Source: SAR86 cluster bacterium (GTDB lineage: Bacteria; Pseudomonadota; Gammaproteobacteria; Magnimaribacterales; AG-339-G14). Taken from it: a stretch of 64,000 bases of DNA. The stretch lies in contig JAOIHS010000003.1 in the NCBI GenBank assembly GCA_028135785.1, forward strand, positions 62,001 to 126,000. The letters are read 5' to 3'. The notes below the pieces were generated by a model. It saw nothing but the letters and a program-made list of their open reading frames with translations. It ran no database searches and was not told where the DNA came from. The position numbers and the translations under genes are program-made. This document shows, in pieces, positions 55,684 through 64,000 of this stretch; positions within the stretch are counted from its first letter, which is position 1; every line of letters begins with the position of its first letter.

Positions 55684-57114
55684 ATGGAATTAAAGAAAAT
55701 TGGATTTTGGTTGGGAGTTTTTTCTTTTTTATTAGTTTTAAATCTCCCAAATCCTGAAGGTTTATCAGATGCAGGCAGATTGACTGGTGCGGTATTCCTT
55801 CTAATGGGAATATGGTGGGCTTTTGAAGCAATCCCCCTTCAAGTTACAGCTCTTCTTCCTCTTATTCTTTTTCCTTTATTGGGTGTTTTAGAAATTGGCA
55901 CTATTAGTAAAGAGTATATGAATAAAGTTCAATTCCTTTTCGCTGGTGGATTTATTATAGCGATAGCAATTCAAAAATGGGGTCTCCATAAAAGAGTTGC
56001 TTTAAATATTTTAAAATTTAGCGGCTTAAATGCTAAAGGAATAATTGCTTCTTTTATGATTGCCAGTGCCGTTTTGAGCATGTGGGTTATGAACACTTCT
56101 ACGGCTATTATGCTTTTACCAGTAGGAATTTCCGTTATAAAAGTCATCACCGATACAGTCGATTATATTTCTAAAGAACAAAAATTTAATTTTCAATTAT
56201 GCCTTCTTCTTGGAATTGCATATGCTTCAACCGTTGGAGGAATTGCTACTCCAATTGGCACTTCGCCTAATGGTGTTTTGATTCAGTTTGCTAGTGACAA
56301 TTACAATACAGATATTGGATTTGCTACTTGGATTTCAATTGGCTTGCCAATAACTTTGGGCTTAGGTCCTATAATTTGGTTTCTTCTAACTTGTATAATT
56401 TTTCCTGTAAATTTCATAGCAAATCAAGAATCTAAAATTAAGCTTAATTCAATGCTCAATGATTTAGGTCCAATGAGTAATGAAGAAAAAAAAGTCATAT
56501 TAATATTTTCTTTTACAGCCTTTTGCTGGATTTTCAGACAGCTCTTAGACAATTTGCCGGGGTTAAATTTTTTAGATGATTCTGTAATAGCTATGGTTGG
56601 AGCAATCTCCTTATTCTTTGTTAGTCAAAAATCTAAAACCGAAAAATTACTCAATTGGGATGATGTGCAAAATGGTTTTCCATGGGGCTTAATTTTTTTA
56701 TTTGGTGGCGGCATGGCTCTAGCCTATGTTGTGAATGATTCTGGACTAGCCCTTTGGCTGGCTTCTTTAATTCCATCTAAAGCAGCTTTTATGTTGATAC
56801 TTTTAGTGGTGATAGTAATGGTTATTCTTTTAACAGAGTTAACCAGCAATTTAACTACGACGGTAACATTTCTTCCTGTTGTAGCTAGTGTCGGTTTAAA
56901 TTTAGGCATAGATCCTCTTTTATTAATATTGCCTCTAACAATTGCAGCAAGCTGTGCATTTATGCTACCTGTAGCGACGCCTCCAAACTCTATCGTTTAT
57001 GCCTCTAATTTAATTCCTATTCAAAAAATGGTTAAAGCTGGAATTTTTATAAACTTAACGAGTATTGTTTATGTCTTTCTAATTTCTTACTACTTAATAC
57101 CAAATTTGATTTAA
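55684..57114 (+). CDS. SLC13/DASS-family sodium-anion symporter
   Basis: 476 residues from the ATG at 55684; a GTG start 39 bp upstream is possible. About 11-12 helices, with the paired substrate motifs STAIMLLP and TPIGTSPNG in the first half, and SNLTTTVTFLPV and PVATPPNSIVYAS in the second. Typical of dicarboxylate (or sulfate) uptake by inner-membrane DASS transporters. Divergent from patatin. The downstream region carries a candidate RNA. Confidence 0.88.
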   Translation: MELKKIGFWLGVFSFLLVLNLPNPEGLSDAGRLTGAVFLLMGIWWAFEAIPLQVTALLPLILFPLLGVLEIGTISKEYMNKVQFLFAGGFIIAIAIQKWGLHKRVALNILKFSGLNAKGIIASFMIASAVLSMWVMNTSTAIMLLPVGISVIKVITDTVDYISKEQKFNFQLCLLLGIAYASTVGGIATPIGTSPNGVLIQFASDNYNTDIGFATWISIGLPITLGLGPIIWFLLTCIIFPVNFIANQESKIKLNSMLNDLGPMSNEEKKVILIFSFTAFCWIFRQLLDNLPGLNFLDDSVIAMVGAISLFFVSQKSKTEKLLNWDDVQNGFPWGLIFLFGGGMALAYVVNDSGLALWLASLIPSKAAFMLILLVVIVMVILLTELTSNLTTTVTFLPVVASVGLNLGIDPLLLILPLTIAASCAFMLPVATPPNSIVYASNLIPIQKMVKAGIFINLTSIVYVFLISYYLIPNLI

Positions 57115-57153
57115 ACGATTGTTTGATAAAAAAAAGAAGGGTAATATAAATTC

Positions 57154-57383
57154 AGTTGTCGTATTTGTGAAATAAAAATTCAGGGCATTCATAAATACAT
57201 AATTTAAATATTCCCTGTTCAGGAGGTGATCAAAATTAGTATTAACAATTTATCAGGAATTTCAGGGGTTACCATCTGACAAGGGCATACCCTTATTCCG
57301 ACTAATAGCCGTTTCGACCGCTATTAGAAAAATATAGCTGAGATGCTTATTTTTGAGAAAACCCCGTAAATACGGGGTTTTTT
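57154..57383 (+). ncRNA. candidate structured small RNA
   Basis: Between convergent genes. Upstream a promoter-like TTGTTT (57119) and TAATAT (57142), 17 bp apart. Downstream: CAGGG/CCCTG arms, AGGAGGTGATC at 57221-57231, GGAAT/ATTCC enclosing an AAGGG-CATA-CCCTT hairpin (57281-57294), an 8-bp CTAATAGC/GCTATTAG hairpin (57302-57327) and a strong terminator. No protein frame. Start of transcript is inferred. Confidence 0.4.
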
Positions 57384-57385
57384 TT
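57358..57385. terminator. strong intrinsic terminator, probably bidirectional
   Basis: AAAACCCCGTA paired with TACGGGGTTTT, then a T-run on the + strand. It follows the SLC13 gene or candidate RNA, and on the minus strand overlaps the SDR stop codon at 57384-57386. Confidence 0.85.
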
Positions 57386-58187
57386 ATTCAGTTATTAACG
57401 CGTGACCTGAAGCACAAACAGCTCCGCCATCGCAAGTAATAGTTTCTCCAACTGTATAACAACCAGCTCTCGAGGAAAGATACAAAGCTAGTCCTCCTAT
57501 ATCTTCGGCAGTACCAATTCTTTTTACTGGATTAGTTTTTTCAATATAGCTGTAATCATGACCCACAGCTGCGCCAAGCATATTGCTTGGGAAAGCACCT
57601 GGAGCTATTGCATTAACTAAAATATTGTCTTTAACTAATCTGGCGGCTAATACTCTAGTCAAATGATGAACCGCTGCTTTTGATGAGCTATACACATAAC
57701 TTTCATAAAAAGGCGTTCCAATACCATCAATTGAACCAATATTTATAACGCGTGTTGGATTTTCTTGTGTACCAGCTGCTCTTAAAAGAGGTAGGCACTT
57801 TTGCGTCATATAAAACAGACCTTTTACATTGATATCCATAACTTTATCCCAGCCACTTTCAGAGAATTCATCTATTGGTTCTCCCCAAGATGCTCCGGCA
57901 TTATTGACTAGAAAATCAATTTTTGGCTCATAAGCTGTGAGCTCTTCTACTAGTTTTTCAATTCCTTCTAACGTAGATCCATCACCAGGAATTGAAATGC
58001 ATTCTGCTGAGTATTTTTCAGATAATTCTATTGCTTTAGCATCGCAAGCATCTGCCTTACGTGCAGATATATAAACTTTAGCTCCATTTGCTAAATATGC
58101 TGAAGCAATCATTTCCCCTATTCCTCTTGAACCTCCAGTTACAAAGGCAACTTTTCCTTCCACTGAAAAGATATCATTTATTTTCAT
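57384..58187 (-). CDS. classical SDR oxidoreductase
   Basis: 267 residues. TGGSRGIG (17-24), NNAGAS, catalytic Ser in NIGSIDG and YxxxK in YSSSK; C-terminal GETITCDGG. FabG/gluconate-5-dehydrogenase-like. Twelve bp after panD on the same strand. Substrate unknown. Confidence 0.88.
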   Translation of the reverse strand: MKINDIFSVEGKVAFVTGGSRGIGEMIASAYLANGAKVYISARKADACDAKAIELSEKYSAECISIPGDGSTLEGIEKLVEELTAYEPKIDFLVNNAGASWGEPIDEFSESGWDKVMDINVKGLFYMTQKCLPLLRAAGTQENPTRVINIGSIDGIGTPFYESYVYSSSKAAVHHLTRVLAARLVKDNILVNAIAPGAFPSNMLGAAVGHDYSYIEKTNPVKRIGTAEDIGGLALYLSSRAGCYTVGETITCDGGAVCASGHALITE

Positions 58188-58199
58188 TATTTTTTCCTC

Positions 58200-58529
58200 T
58201 TATTTAATTGTCAAAACTTTAGGTGTGTGTATTGAACTTTCTTCATCTTTAATTTGACCATATGCTGCAATAATTACCAAATCTCCAATACTAGCCTTCA
58301 AAGCAGCTGCTCCATTCATAGAAATTATTTTTGAACCTCTTTTAGCTTCAAAAGCATAGGTAATTAATCTTTCACCATTATTTAAATTGTATATATGAAT
58401 TTGTTCATTTGGTTTGATTCCAGTTTTTTCTAAGTAGTTAATATCAATGGCGCAAGAGCCTTCGTAATCTATTTCGGTATGAGTAACTGGAACTCTATGA
58501 ATCTTTGCTTTTAAAACTGTAATTATCAT
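58200..58529 (-). CDS. panD: aspartate 1-decarboxylase
   Basis: 109 residues. The self-processing site Gly24-Ser25 (YEGSCAID) gives the pyruvoyl group; Lys9 (KAKIHR), the central YAFEAKRG and NGAAA motif match PanD. Makes beta-alanine for pantothenate. The C-terminus has about 10 residues beyond the core. Other pantothenate genes are not in the window. Confidence 0.93.
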   Translation of the reverse strand: MIITVLKAKIHRVPVTHTEIDYEGSCAIDINYLEKTGIKPNEQIHIYNLNNGERLITYAFEAKRGSKIISMNGAAALKASIGDLVIIAAYGQIKDEESSIHTPKVLTIK

Positions 58530-58548
58530 TAGAAGCTATATTTAACAA

Positions 58549-58627
58549 TGGCGGACCGGACGGGACTCGAACCCGCGACCTCCGCCGTGACAGGGCGGCG
58601 TTCTAACCAAAACTGAACTACCGGTCC
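58549..58627 (-). tRNA. tRNA-Asp (GTC) with an enlarged D-loop
   Basis: 79 nt with encoded CCA. Acceptor GGACCGG/CCGGTCC, D arm GTTC/GAAC with an 11-nt loop AGTTTTGGTTA, anticodon stem CCGCC/GGCGG with loop CTGTCAC (GTC), T arm GCGGG/CCCGT. Two nt longer than E. coli tRNA-Asp. Confidence 0.95.
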
Positions 58628-58683
58628 ACAAGAAAAATGATTATACATAAAGATCATGTAAAAAATTTAATTCATTGTAAAAG

Positions 58684-58759
58684 TGGTGGGCGATACAGGA
58701 CTTGAACCTGTAACTTCCACCGTGTAAAGGTGGCACTCTACCAATTGAGTTAATCGCCC
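58684..58759 (-). tRNA. tRNA-Val (TAC)
   Basis: 76 nt with encoded CCA. Acceptor GGGCGAT/ATCGCCC, anticodon stem CCACC/GGTGG with loop TTTACAC (TAC), T arm ACAGG/CCTGT. 56 bp from tRNA-Asp, same strand. Confidence 0.96.
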
Positions 58760-58849
58760 TTCTTTTAAATTCTGCATTATACATAGAGATTTACAAATCA
58801 AAATGGACATTGAGATAAAAATCAGGCATATTTTTTATCCTTAAACATT

Positions 58850-60484
58850 ATGTATAAATTAGAATCCCAACCTTTCATTTCAAAACTCCAAACAGGTACA
58901 GATGATTTTAAAAAAAATAAATCTTCTATGCTTGGTATGTTGGATGAAATAGATACCCTGTTAGACGAAGCTGAGGCTGGCGGTGGTCCCGATCATCACA
59001 AGAGATTAGCTGCTAGAGGAAAACTTCCAGTTAGGGAAAGAATTTTTCATTTTTTAGATTCTGATAGTCCTTTTCTAGAGATTAGCAGTCTTGCTGGTTA
59101 TAAATCTGATTATCCTGTCGGCGGAGGAGCTGTAGCTGGTGTTGGAGTTAGCGCAGGTGTTGAGTGCATTGTGTTTGCAAATGATCCAACAGTTTTAGCG
59201 GGGGCTATGCATTTTTACTCTGTAAAAAAATGGATGAGAGCAATGCAAATTGCAAGAGATTGCAGAATTCCATTTATACAATTTGTTGAATCTGCTGGTG
59301 GAGATTTAAGACCCAGAGGTGGAATGTCTTCTGCTGTAGGAACAACACATTTTGCGGAATCAGGAAGACAATTCTATGAAATAACAGAATTATCAAAATT
59401 GAATATTCCTACAGTAACGGTTGTTTTTGGAACAGCAACTGCTGGAGGAGCATACCAACCTGGTATGTCTGATTATAATATTTTTGTTAAAGATCAGGCT
59501 GATGTTGCTTTAGGTGGCCCTCCTCTAGTAATGATGGCTACGGGTGAGGTTTCTAGCAGAGAAGATATTGGTGGCGCCAAGATGCATGCAGAAAAATCAG
59601 GTCTTGCAGAATATCTTGCAGATGATGACCTTGATGGAGTAAGAATTGCTCGAGAAGTTATGTCTCATCTTAACTGGGATAAAGAAGGAAAATTACCGAG
59701 GTTTCAAATTAAACCTCCTCTTTACAAACAGGCAGATTTATTAGGTTTAATTGAACCAAGCTTAAAAACTCCTTTTGATATTAAAGAAATTATAGGAAGA
59801 ATTGCTGATGGATCTCAATTTGAAGAATTTAAACCGCTATTTGGTCCAACTGTTGTTTGTGGGTTTATTTCTATTCATGGCTATCCAGTCGGTGTTCTTG
59901 GCAATAACGGAATGCTCTTTCCTGATGCATCTCAAAAAGCGGCTCATTTTATTCAGCTCTGCAATAAAAGAAATTTACCGTTAGTTTTTCTACAAAATAT
60001 TACCGGCTTTATGATCGGGAAAGAATATGAGCAAGATGGTTCGATAAAAAAAGGTTCTCAGTTAGTTAATGCAGTATCCAATTCAGATGTTCCGCATTTA
60101 ACAGTAATTGTAGGAAATTCCTATGGCGCAGGTACTTATGCAATGTCTGGCAGAGAATTTGGAAATTCATTTACATTTCTTTGGCCTACAGCAAAAATTG
60201 CTGTTATGGGTGGTGAGGTGATTGCTGGTGTCATGTCTTTGGTTAGGCGAGGTCAAGCTGCTAGGAAAGGATTAAAGTTTAATGAAAAAGCTGATGCTGA
60301 GATAGTTAAAAATCAGCAAATTGGACATGACAAAGGCTCTGTTGCTCTTAAAGCTACTAGCGTTTTAAGTGATGATGGAATTATAGATCCAAGAGATACA
60401 AGAGAAATTCTTGGAATGTGTTTGTCAATCGTTAATAACAAAGAAGTTAAAGGATCTGATGGATTCGGGGTGTTCAGATTATGA
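58850..60484 (+). CDS. acyl-CoA carboxylase carboxyltransferase subunit
   Basis: 544 residues, two crotonase-like halves. N half: RLAARGKLPVRERI, FVESAGGDLRPRGG and GTATAGGAYQPGMSDY; C half: FLQNITGFMIGKEYEQDG and GNSYGAGTYAMSGR. Closest in layout to methylcrotonyl- or geranyl-CoA carboxylase beta subunits (the ITGFMIGK segment). Transfers CO2 from carboxybiotin to an acyl-CoA. Stop overlaps the start of the biotin subunit by 4 bp. Confidence 0.9.
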   Translation: MYKLESQPFISKLQTGTDDFKKNKSSMLGMLDEIDTLLDEAEAGGGPDHHKRLAARGKLPVRERIFHFLDSDSPFLEISSLAGYKSDYPVGGGAVAGVGVSAGVECIVFANDPTVLAGAMHFYSVKKWMRAMQIARDCRIPFIQFVESAGGDLRPRGGMSSAVGTTHFAESGRQFYEITELSKLNIPTVTVVFGTATAGGAYQPGMSDYNIFVKDQADVALGGPPLVMMATGEVSSREDIGGAKMHAEKSGLAEYLADDDLDGVRIAREVMSHLNWDKEGKLPRFQIKPPLYKQADLLGLIEPSLKTPFDIKEIIGRIADGSQFEEFKPLFGPTVVCGFISIHGYPVGVLGNNGMLFPDASQKAAHFIQLCNKRNLPLVFLQNITGFMIGKEYEQDGSIKKGSQLVNAVSNSDVPHLTVIVGNSYGAGTYAMSGREFGNSFTFLWPTAKIAVMGGEVIAGVMSLVRRGQAARKGLKFNEKADAEIVKNQQIGHDKGSVALKATSVLSDDGIIDPRDTREILGMCLSIVNNKEVKGSDGFGVFRL

Positions 60485-62400
60485 CAATAAAGAAACTCCT
60501 TATTGCAAATCGAGGAGAGATTGCTAGCAGAATAATTCTTAGTGCTCATGATATGGGGATAAGCTGTGTTGCTATTTATACTGAAGCAGATGCTTCTTCT
60601 CCTTACGTAAGGCAATCTGATCAAGCTTACAAACTTTCTGATTCTTATTTAAATGCAAAGGAAATTATTGAAATAGCAAAAAATTCAGGAGCTGATGCCG
60701 TTCATCCCGGCTATGGTTTTCTCTCGGAAAATGCCTCTTTTGCTAACCAAGTCAAAAAGGCCGGAATTAAATGGGTTGGTCCTTCAGCAAATGCCATAAA
60801 AAAAATGGGAGACAAACTAACTGCAAAAGAATTAGCTGAAAAAGCAAATGTCCCCACTCTTCCGATGACTTCTGATCCTAAAAAAGCAGATACTATTGGA
60901 TATCCCATTCTTGTAAAAGCTGCTGCCGGTGGTGGTGGAAAAGGAATGAGAATAGTAAAAAAAGCCAAAGATCTTAAAGAAGCTATCAAATCTGCTGAAC
61001 GAGAAGCTGAAGGTGGTTTTGGTGATAAAAGAGTTTTTTTAGAAAGATATATCGCTAGATCTAGGCATATAGAAATACAAATATTAGGTGATTCTCATGG
61101 AAATATAGTTCACCTTGGAGAGAGAGAATGCTCTATACAGCGAAGACATCAAAAAGTTGTTGAAGAATCTCCATCGCCAATGGTCGATGAGGAAATGAGA
61201 TTTACTATGGGTGAAGCTGCGATCAAATTAGCTTCGAAGCTTAAATATGAGTCTGCGGGAACTGTAGAATTTTTGGTGGATGAAAAAACAAAAGAATTTT
61301 GGTTTTTAGAAGTCAACACAAGACTGCAAGTAGAACACCCCGTCACTGAAGAAGTCACTGGTATCGATTTAGTAAAAGAACAGTTAAGAATTGCAGACGG
61401 CGAAGAGCTTGAATATGATCAATCTGATATAGATTTCTTTGGCTCTTCTATTGAGGTTAGGCTTTATGCTGAGGATCCTGGGAATGATTTTCTTCCAGTT
61501 ACTGGAAAACTAATTGCATTCGAACCAGCTAACGATCCTCTTGTTCGATGGGATATCGGTATTGAGAGCGGGTCTGTTATCACTTCTAACTTTGATCCGA
61601 TGCTCGCTAAAGTAATTTCATTTGGAGAGACGAGAACTGAAGCAGCTAATAAATTAGCTCTTGCTTTGGAGAACAGTCATTTTGGTGGAATGAAAACCAA
61701 TAGAGATTATCTGGTTTCAATTCTAAGATCTGAAGAATATTTAGCAGGTAATACCACTACTGATTTTATTGATAGAGTTGAATTGAACTCAGAAATTAAC
61801 TTAACGAACGAAGAAATAGAAAACTATGCAACAGTGGGTGCAATGTGGATACAAGGCAAAAATAGAAACGAAGCAAATGTCTTGAGTAGTGTCAGCTCAG
61901 GCTGGAGCAATGGAAGACTGCCCCATCAAGAAATAAAATTTGATTACAACGATAAAGAACTATTAATTAGATACAAGCCGCAAAGAGATGGTAGTTTCAT
62001 TACTAATAATAATAAAAATTTAAATATATTTGATTGGAATGAAAGTTTTATCGATATAGAAATATCAAATATCAGATATAGATCTAAAGTAACGCTTGAA
62101 AATGAAAAGCTCTTAGTTCACACGCATAAAGGAGATATCCTTTTAAATATTCTTCCAAAATTTAAATTAGCTGAAGAAGTAGAAATAGAGGGAGGATTAA
62201 CAGCTCCTATGCCAGGGAAAGTTGTAGAGATAAAAGTTAAAAAAGGATCCACTATAAAAAAAGGAGACACTCTTGTTATTTTAGAAGCGATGAAAATGGA
62301 ACATAAAGTTTCAGCTCCTGCCAATGGCAAGATAACAGAGATCTTAGTAGAAAAAGGTGAACAAGTAGAAAATGGGACGACTTTGGTAGTCGTTGATTAA
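60481..62400 (+). CDS. acyl-CoA carboxylase biotin carboxylase/BCCP fusion
   Basis: 639 residues. Biotin carboxylase (IANRGEIASRII, ATP-grasp glycine loop AAGGGGKGMRIV, EVNTRLQVEHPVTE) to about 445, a linker/BT-like domain, and a C-terminal biotinyl domain with the target Lys in LEAMKMEH. Forms the alpha subunit of an MCC/PCC-type enzyme with the gene upstream. Leucine degradation is the likeliest pathway, but no other leucine genes are nearby. Stop shares TTAA with the next gene. Confidence 0.92.
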   Translation: MTIKKLLIANRGEIASRIILSAHDMGISCVAIYTEADASSPYVRQSDQAYKLSDSYLNAKEIIEIAKNSGADAVHPGYGFLSENASFANQVKKAGIKWVGPSANAIKKMGDKLTAKELAEKANVPTLPMTSDPKKADTIGYPILVKAAAGGGGKGMRIVKKAKDLKEAIKSAEREAEGGFGDKRVFLERYIARSRHIEIQILGDSHGNIVHLGERECSIQRRHQKVVEESPSPMVDEEMRFTMGEAAIKLASKLKYESAGTVEFLVDEKTKEFWFLEVNTRLQVEHPVTEEVTGIDLVKEQLRIADGEELEYDQSDIDFFGSSIEVRLYAEDPGNDFLPVTGKLIAFEPANDPLVRWDIGIESGSVITSNFDPMLAKVISFGETRTEAANKLALALENSHFGGMKTNRDYLVSILRSEEYLAGNTTTDFIDRVELNSEINLTNEEIENYATVGAMWIQGKNRNEANVLSSVSSGWSNGRLPHQEIKFDYNDKELLIRYKPQRDGSFITNNNKNLNIFDWNESFIDIEISNIRYRSKVTLENEKLLVHTHKGDILLNILPKFKLAEEVEIEGGLTAPMPGKVVEIKVKKGSTIKKGDTLVILEAMKMEHKVSAPANGKITEILVEKGEQVENGTTLVVVD

Positions 62401-63542
62401 ATCTCCCAGGATCTTGATATCTCTATTGGATGATCAGCTATTAATGGAAAAAAATCGTCAGGATTTATTGCGCCGCCTTCAGGAGCAAAAACTCCTTTTT
62501 GAGTTATTTTATTTTCCAAAAAGAGTTTAAGTCCAAACGCAAGGGGAAATCCAGTTGCTTCTCCCATACCAGAGATGTTAGTTAAATCCTCAACCGACAA
62601 AGTTGCTGCTACAGATGCGGTCTTTTGATTTTTAGTACCTGTTGCTAAACCGTATATTGCTGGCAATCCTTTGATCTGTTTTTCTTCAGAAGGCGCGCCT
62701 TGTTTTCTTTCCATCCATTCTAAAATATATGCTCCTCGTTTTGAGCTAATTACTTTTTTGTCAACAAGCCATCGTAAAGTTCTAAGCACATAGATATCAA
62801 TTTCACTACTTCCGTGACAGACATTCAACGACTCTTTTAAATCTCTAAAATGATGAGGAAAAGACACCGCTTCCGGATGACCAAAAACATAAACATTATG
62901 CTTTCCTCGTCCTGGATAATGGATATTAATTTTTTCCAGAGGTTTAGTCATTTTATACTTATTATCTTTATAAACTTTTATTTCTCCTGTTATTTGTTGT
63001 AAGCCGTGTTCAATTGCAGCATTATTTCCTACTTGTGATGACTCATCTTCAGGTTTGGCGCTACTCATATCCCATCCAGTAATAATCGAAGAAACCTTAT
63101 CTAGCTCATTAATAGCTTTGAGACCTAATAGGTTGCTTATTCCAGGACTAGCGCCTAATCCAACTATTGCCGTTACATCGTTTTTAGAGGCTTCGTCACT
63201 TAGTTTAAGCATTTCCATTGTTGGCTCCCAATCATCACAAATATCAAAATAATGACATTTACATTTAATAGCAGATTTCAAAATGGAAACGCCGTATTTA
63301 AAAAATGGACCAGTTGTATTAATAACAACATCATGGTCTTTCATAACTTTTTCAAGCTTATCTATATCCGAAACATCTAGCCCGGTGCCGATAAAACGAT
63401 CATCAAAATTATTAGCAAATTCAACCGCATCATTCTCATTTAAGTCAGCTATCGTAACTTTAGATATATTTTGAAAAGCAGAGATTGCAAAGGAAGAAAA
63501 TCTACCCATACCGCCACTGCCTCCTAATGCTAATATTCTCAT
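62397..63542 (-). CDS. saccharopine-dehydrogenase-like oxidoreductase
   Basis: 381 residues. N-terminal Rossmann LALGGSGGMGR (4-14), TGPFFKYG near 78-85, then GASPGISNLLG and a C-terminal catalytic-like domain with SGMGEATGFPLAFGLKLF. A family of lysine-pathway and lipid-related oxidoreductases; the specific reaction is unknown. Convergent with the carboxylase, 15 bp after the enoyl-CoA hydratase-like gene. Confidence 0.82.
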   Translation of the reverse strand: MRILALGGSGGMGRFSSFAISAFQNISKVTIADLNENDAVEFANNFDDRFIGTGLDVSDIDKLEKVMKDHDVVINTTGPFFKYGVSILKSAIKCKCHYFDICDDWEPTMEMLKLSDEASKNDVTAIVGLGASPGISNLLGLKAINELDKVSSIITGWDMSSAKPEDESSQVGNNAAIEHGLQQITGEIKVYKDNKYKMTKPLEKINIHYPGRGKHNVYVFGHPEAVSFPHHFRDLKESLNVCHGSSEIDIYVLRTLRWLVDKKVISSKRGAYILEWMERKQGAPSEEKQIKGLPAIYGLATGTKNQKTASVAATLSVEDLTNISGMGEATGFPLAFGLKLFLENKITQKGVFAPEGGAINPDDFFPLIADHPIEISRSWEI

Positions 63543-63557
63543 ATAAAAATTTTGAAT

Positions 63558-64000
63558 CTACTCATCCCAACTTGGTTTTCTTTTTTCCAGAAATGCAGCA
63601 ATGCCTTCTTTAGCATCTGGGCCTTCAAAAGTTTTAGCAATCTGTTTCTGCAAAAATGGTAAAGCTTCGTCAAAAGCTAATGCGTCTTGTTTTTCATATG
63701 CTTCTAAACCAAATTGCATAGTCCCAGGCGCTAAACTTGCTAATTCTTTTGCTAAGTCATCTACTTCAGAGCTAAGATTGTTAGCTTTTACAGATTTATT
63801 AATCAGACCCCATTCTTCTGCTTTTTTTGAGTCGATAGGTTGACCACGCATTACAAAATCAAGCCCTGCTCTTTTAGGCATAACTCTGAATAAACCTGCC
63901 ATCACCATATGCGGCCATAGTCCTCTTAAAATTTCGGGAGCAGAGAATTTTGCTTCTTCTACAGCCACAGCATGAGTTGAGTTTGTAACCATCAATAATG
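63558..64000 (-). CDS. enoyl-CoA hydratase/isomerase family (5' end beyond window)
   Basis: Crotonase-fold C-terminal part of about 147 codons. It starts mid-gene with LLMVTNSTHAVAVEEAKF, a strand/helix normally well inside the family, so the TTG/ATG codons near 63990-63995 are not the real start. SAPEILRGLWPHMV, a GQPIDSKKAEEWGLIN segment and KRKPSWDE tail are typical. Probably beta-oxidation or leucine/acyl-CoA related, with the neighbouring carboxylase. Confidence 0.85.
   Translation of the reverse strand, partial: LLMVTNSTHAVAVEEAKFSAPEILRGLWPHMVMAGLFRVMPKRAGLDFVMRGQPIDSKKAEEWGLINKSVKANNLSSEVDDLAKELASLAPGTMQFGLEAYEKQDALAFDEALPFLQKQIAKTFEGPDAKEGIAAFLEKRKPSWDE

Noticed and set aside
57226-57279. 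GTG-initiated 17-codon frame after AGGAG in the candidate RNA.
   Set aside because: The ribosome-binding site touches the start codon and the peptide has no features.
1-64000. Mobile elements, CRISPR arrays, prophage or attachment sites.
   Set aside because: No transposase, integrase, regularly spaced repeats or phage genes were seen on either strand.

Overview
The window looks like a piece of chromosome from a streamlined, oligotrophic marine gammaproteobacterium of the SAR86 kind. This rests on strong AT bias, very short or overlapping gene junctions, conserved gammaproteobacterial gene orders (tRNAs-tig-clpP-clpX-lon-hupB-ppiD-fabI; dnaQ-rnhA facing gloB-mltD), FabY-type fatty-acid initiation, TonB-dependent receptors and many acyl-CoA/SDR genes. 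The lineage is inference, because no rRNA gene is present. I see no insertion sequence, prophage, CRISPR array or replication origin.

Layout. (1) 1-9158: a TonB-dependent receptor cut by the window edge, divergent from an eight-gene + strand run: SDR, LigF-like GST, VOC extradiol-type dioxygenase, membrane-anchored sulfatase, MhpA-like flavin monooxygenase, FAA-hydrolase-family protein and a membrane protein. This reads as uptake, desulfation, hydroxylation, ring cleavage and hydrolysis of an aromatic, possibly sulfated, substrate. A near-identical 15-bp element sits upstream of both the receptor and the GST gene. (2) 9165-13235: a minus-strand block with two SAM methyltransferases (one with a signal peptide), a salicylate-hydroxylase-like monooxygenase, a MAPEG protein and small unknowns. 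(3) 13395-25477: scattered hydrolases (M28, amidase, S51, DLH, HSL esterase, GH5-like), enoyl-CoA isomerase, thiolase, tRNA-Ala and several small proteins.

(4) 25526-29338: a nickel superoxide dismutase operon (small His-bearing protein, sodN, sodX, pseudoazurin) behind a Fur-like box; then a TauD-like dioxygenase divergent from a beta-lactamase-fold alkylsulfatase-like enzyme, and ycaR. (5) 29462-38808: gltX, dnaQ, rnhA, gloB, mltD, a glucokinase/TonB receptor pair and fabI. (6) 38805-47935: ppiD, hupB, lon, clpX, clpP, tig, three tRNAs and folD. (7) 47932-58759: acyl-CoA ligase, fabY, SDR, maf, folE, gpsA, patatin, SLC13 transporter, a candidate structured RNA ending in a strong terminator, a second SDR, panD, tRNA-Asp and tRNA-Val. 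(8) 58850-64000: a two-subunit biotin-dependent acyl-CoA carboxylase, a saccharopine-dehydrogenase-like protein and a partial enoyl-CoA hydratase.

The genes combine envelope uptake (TonB receptors), intracellular catabolism of aromatics, acyl-CoAs and sulfate esters, and core protein quality control. Several convergent pairs share their stop codons in one 4-bp TTAA or CTAA, showing strong compaction. The least ordinary parts are the putative sulfated-aromatic locus with its shared operator-like sites, the Fur-boxed NiSOD/pseudoazurin operon, and the structured intergenic region at 57150-57383.
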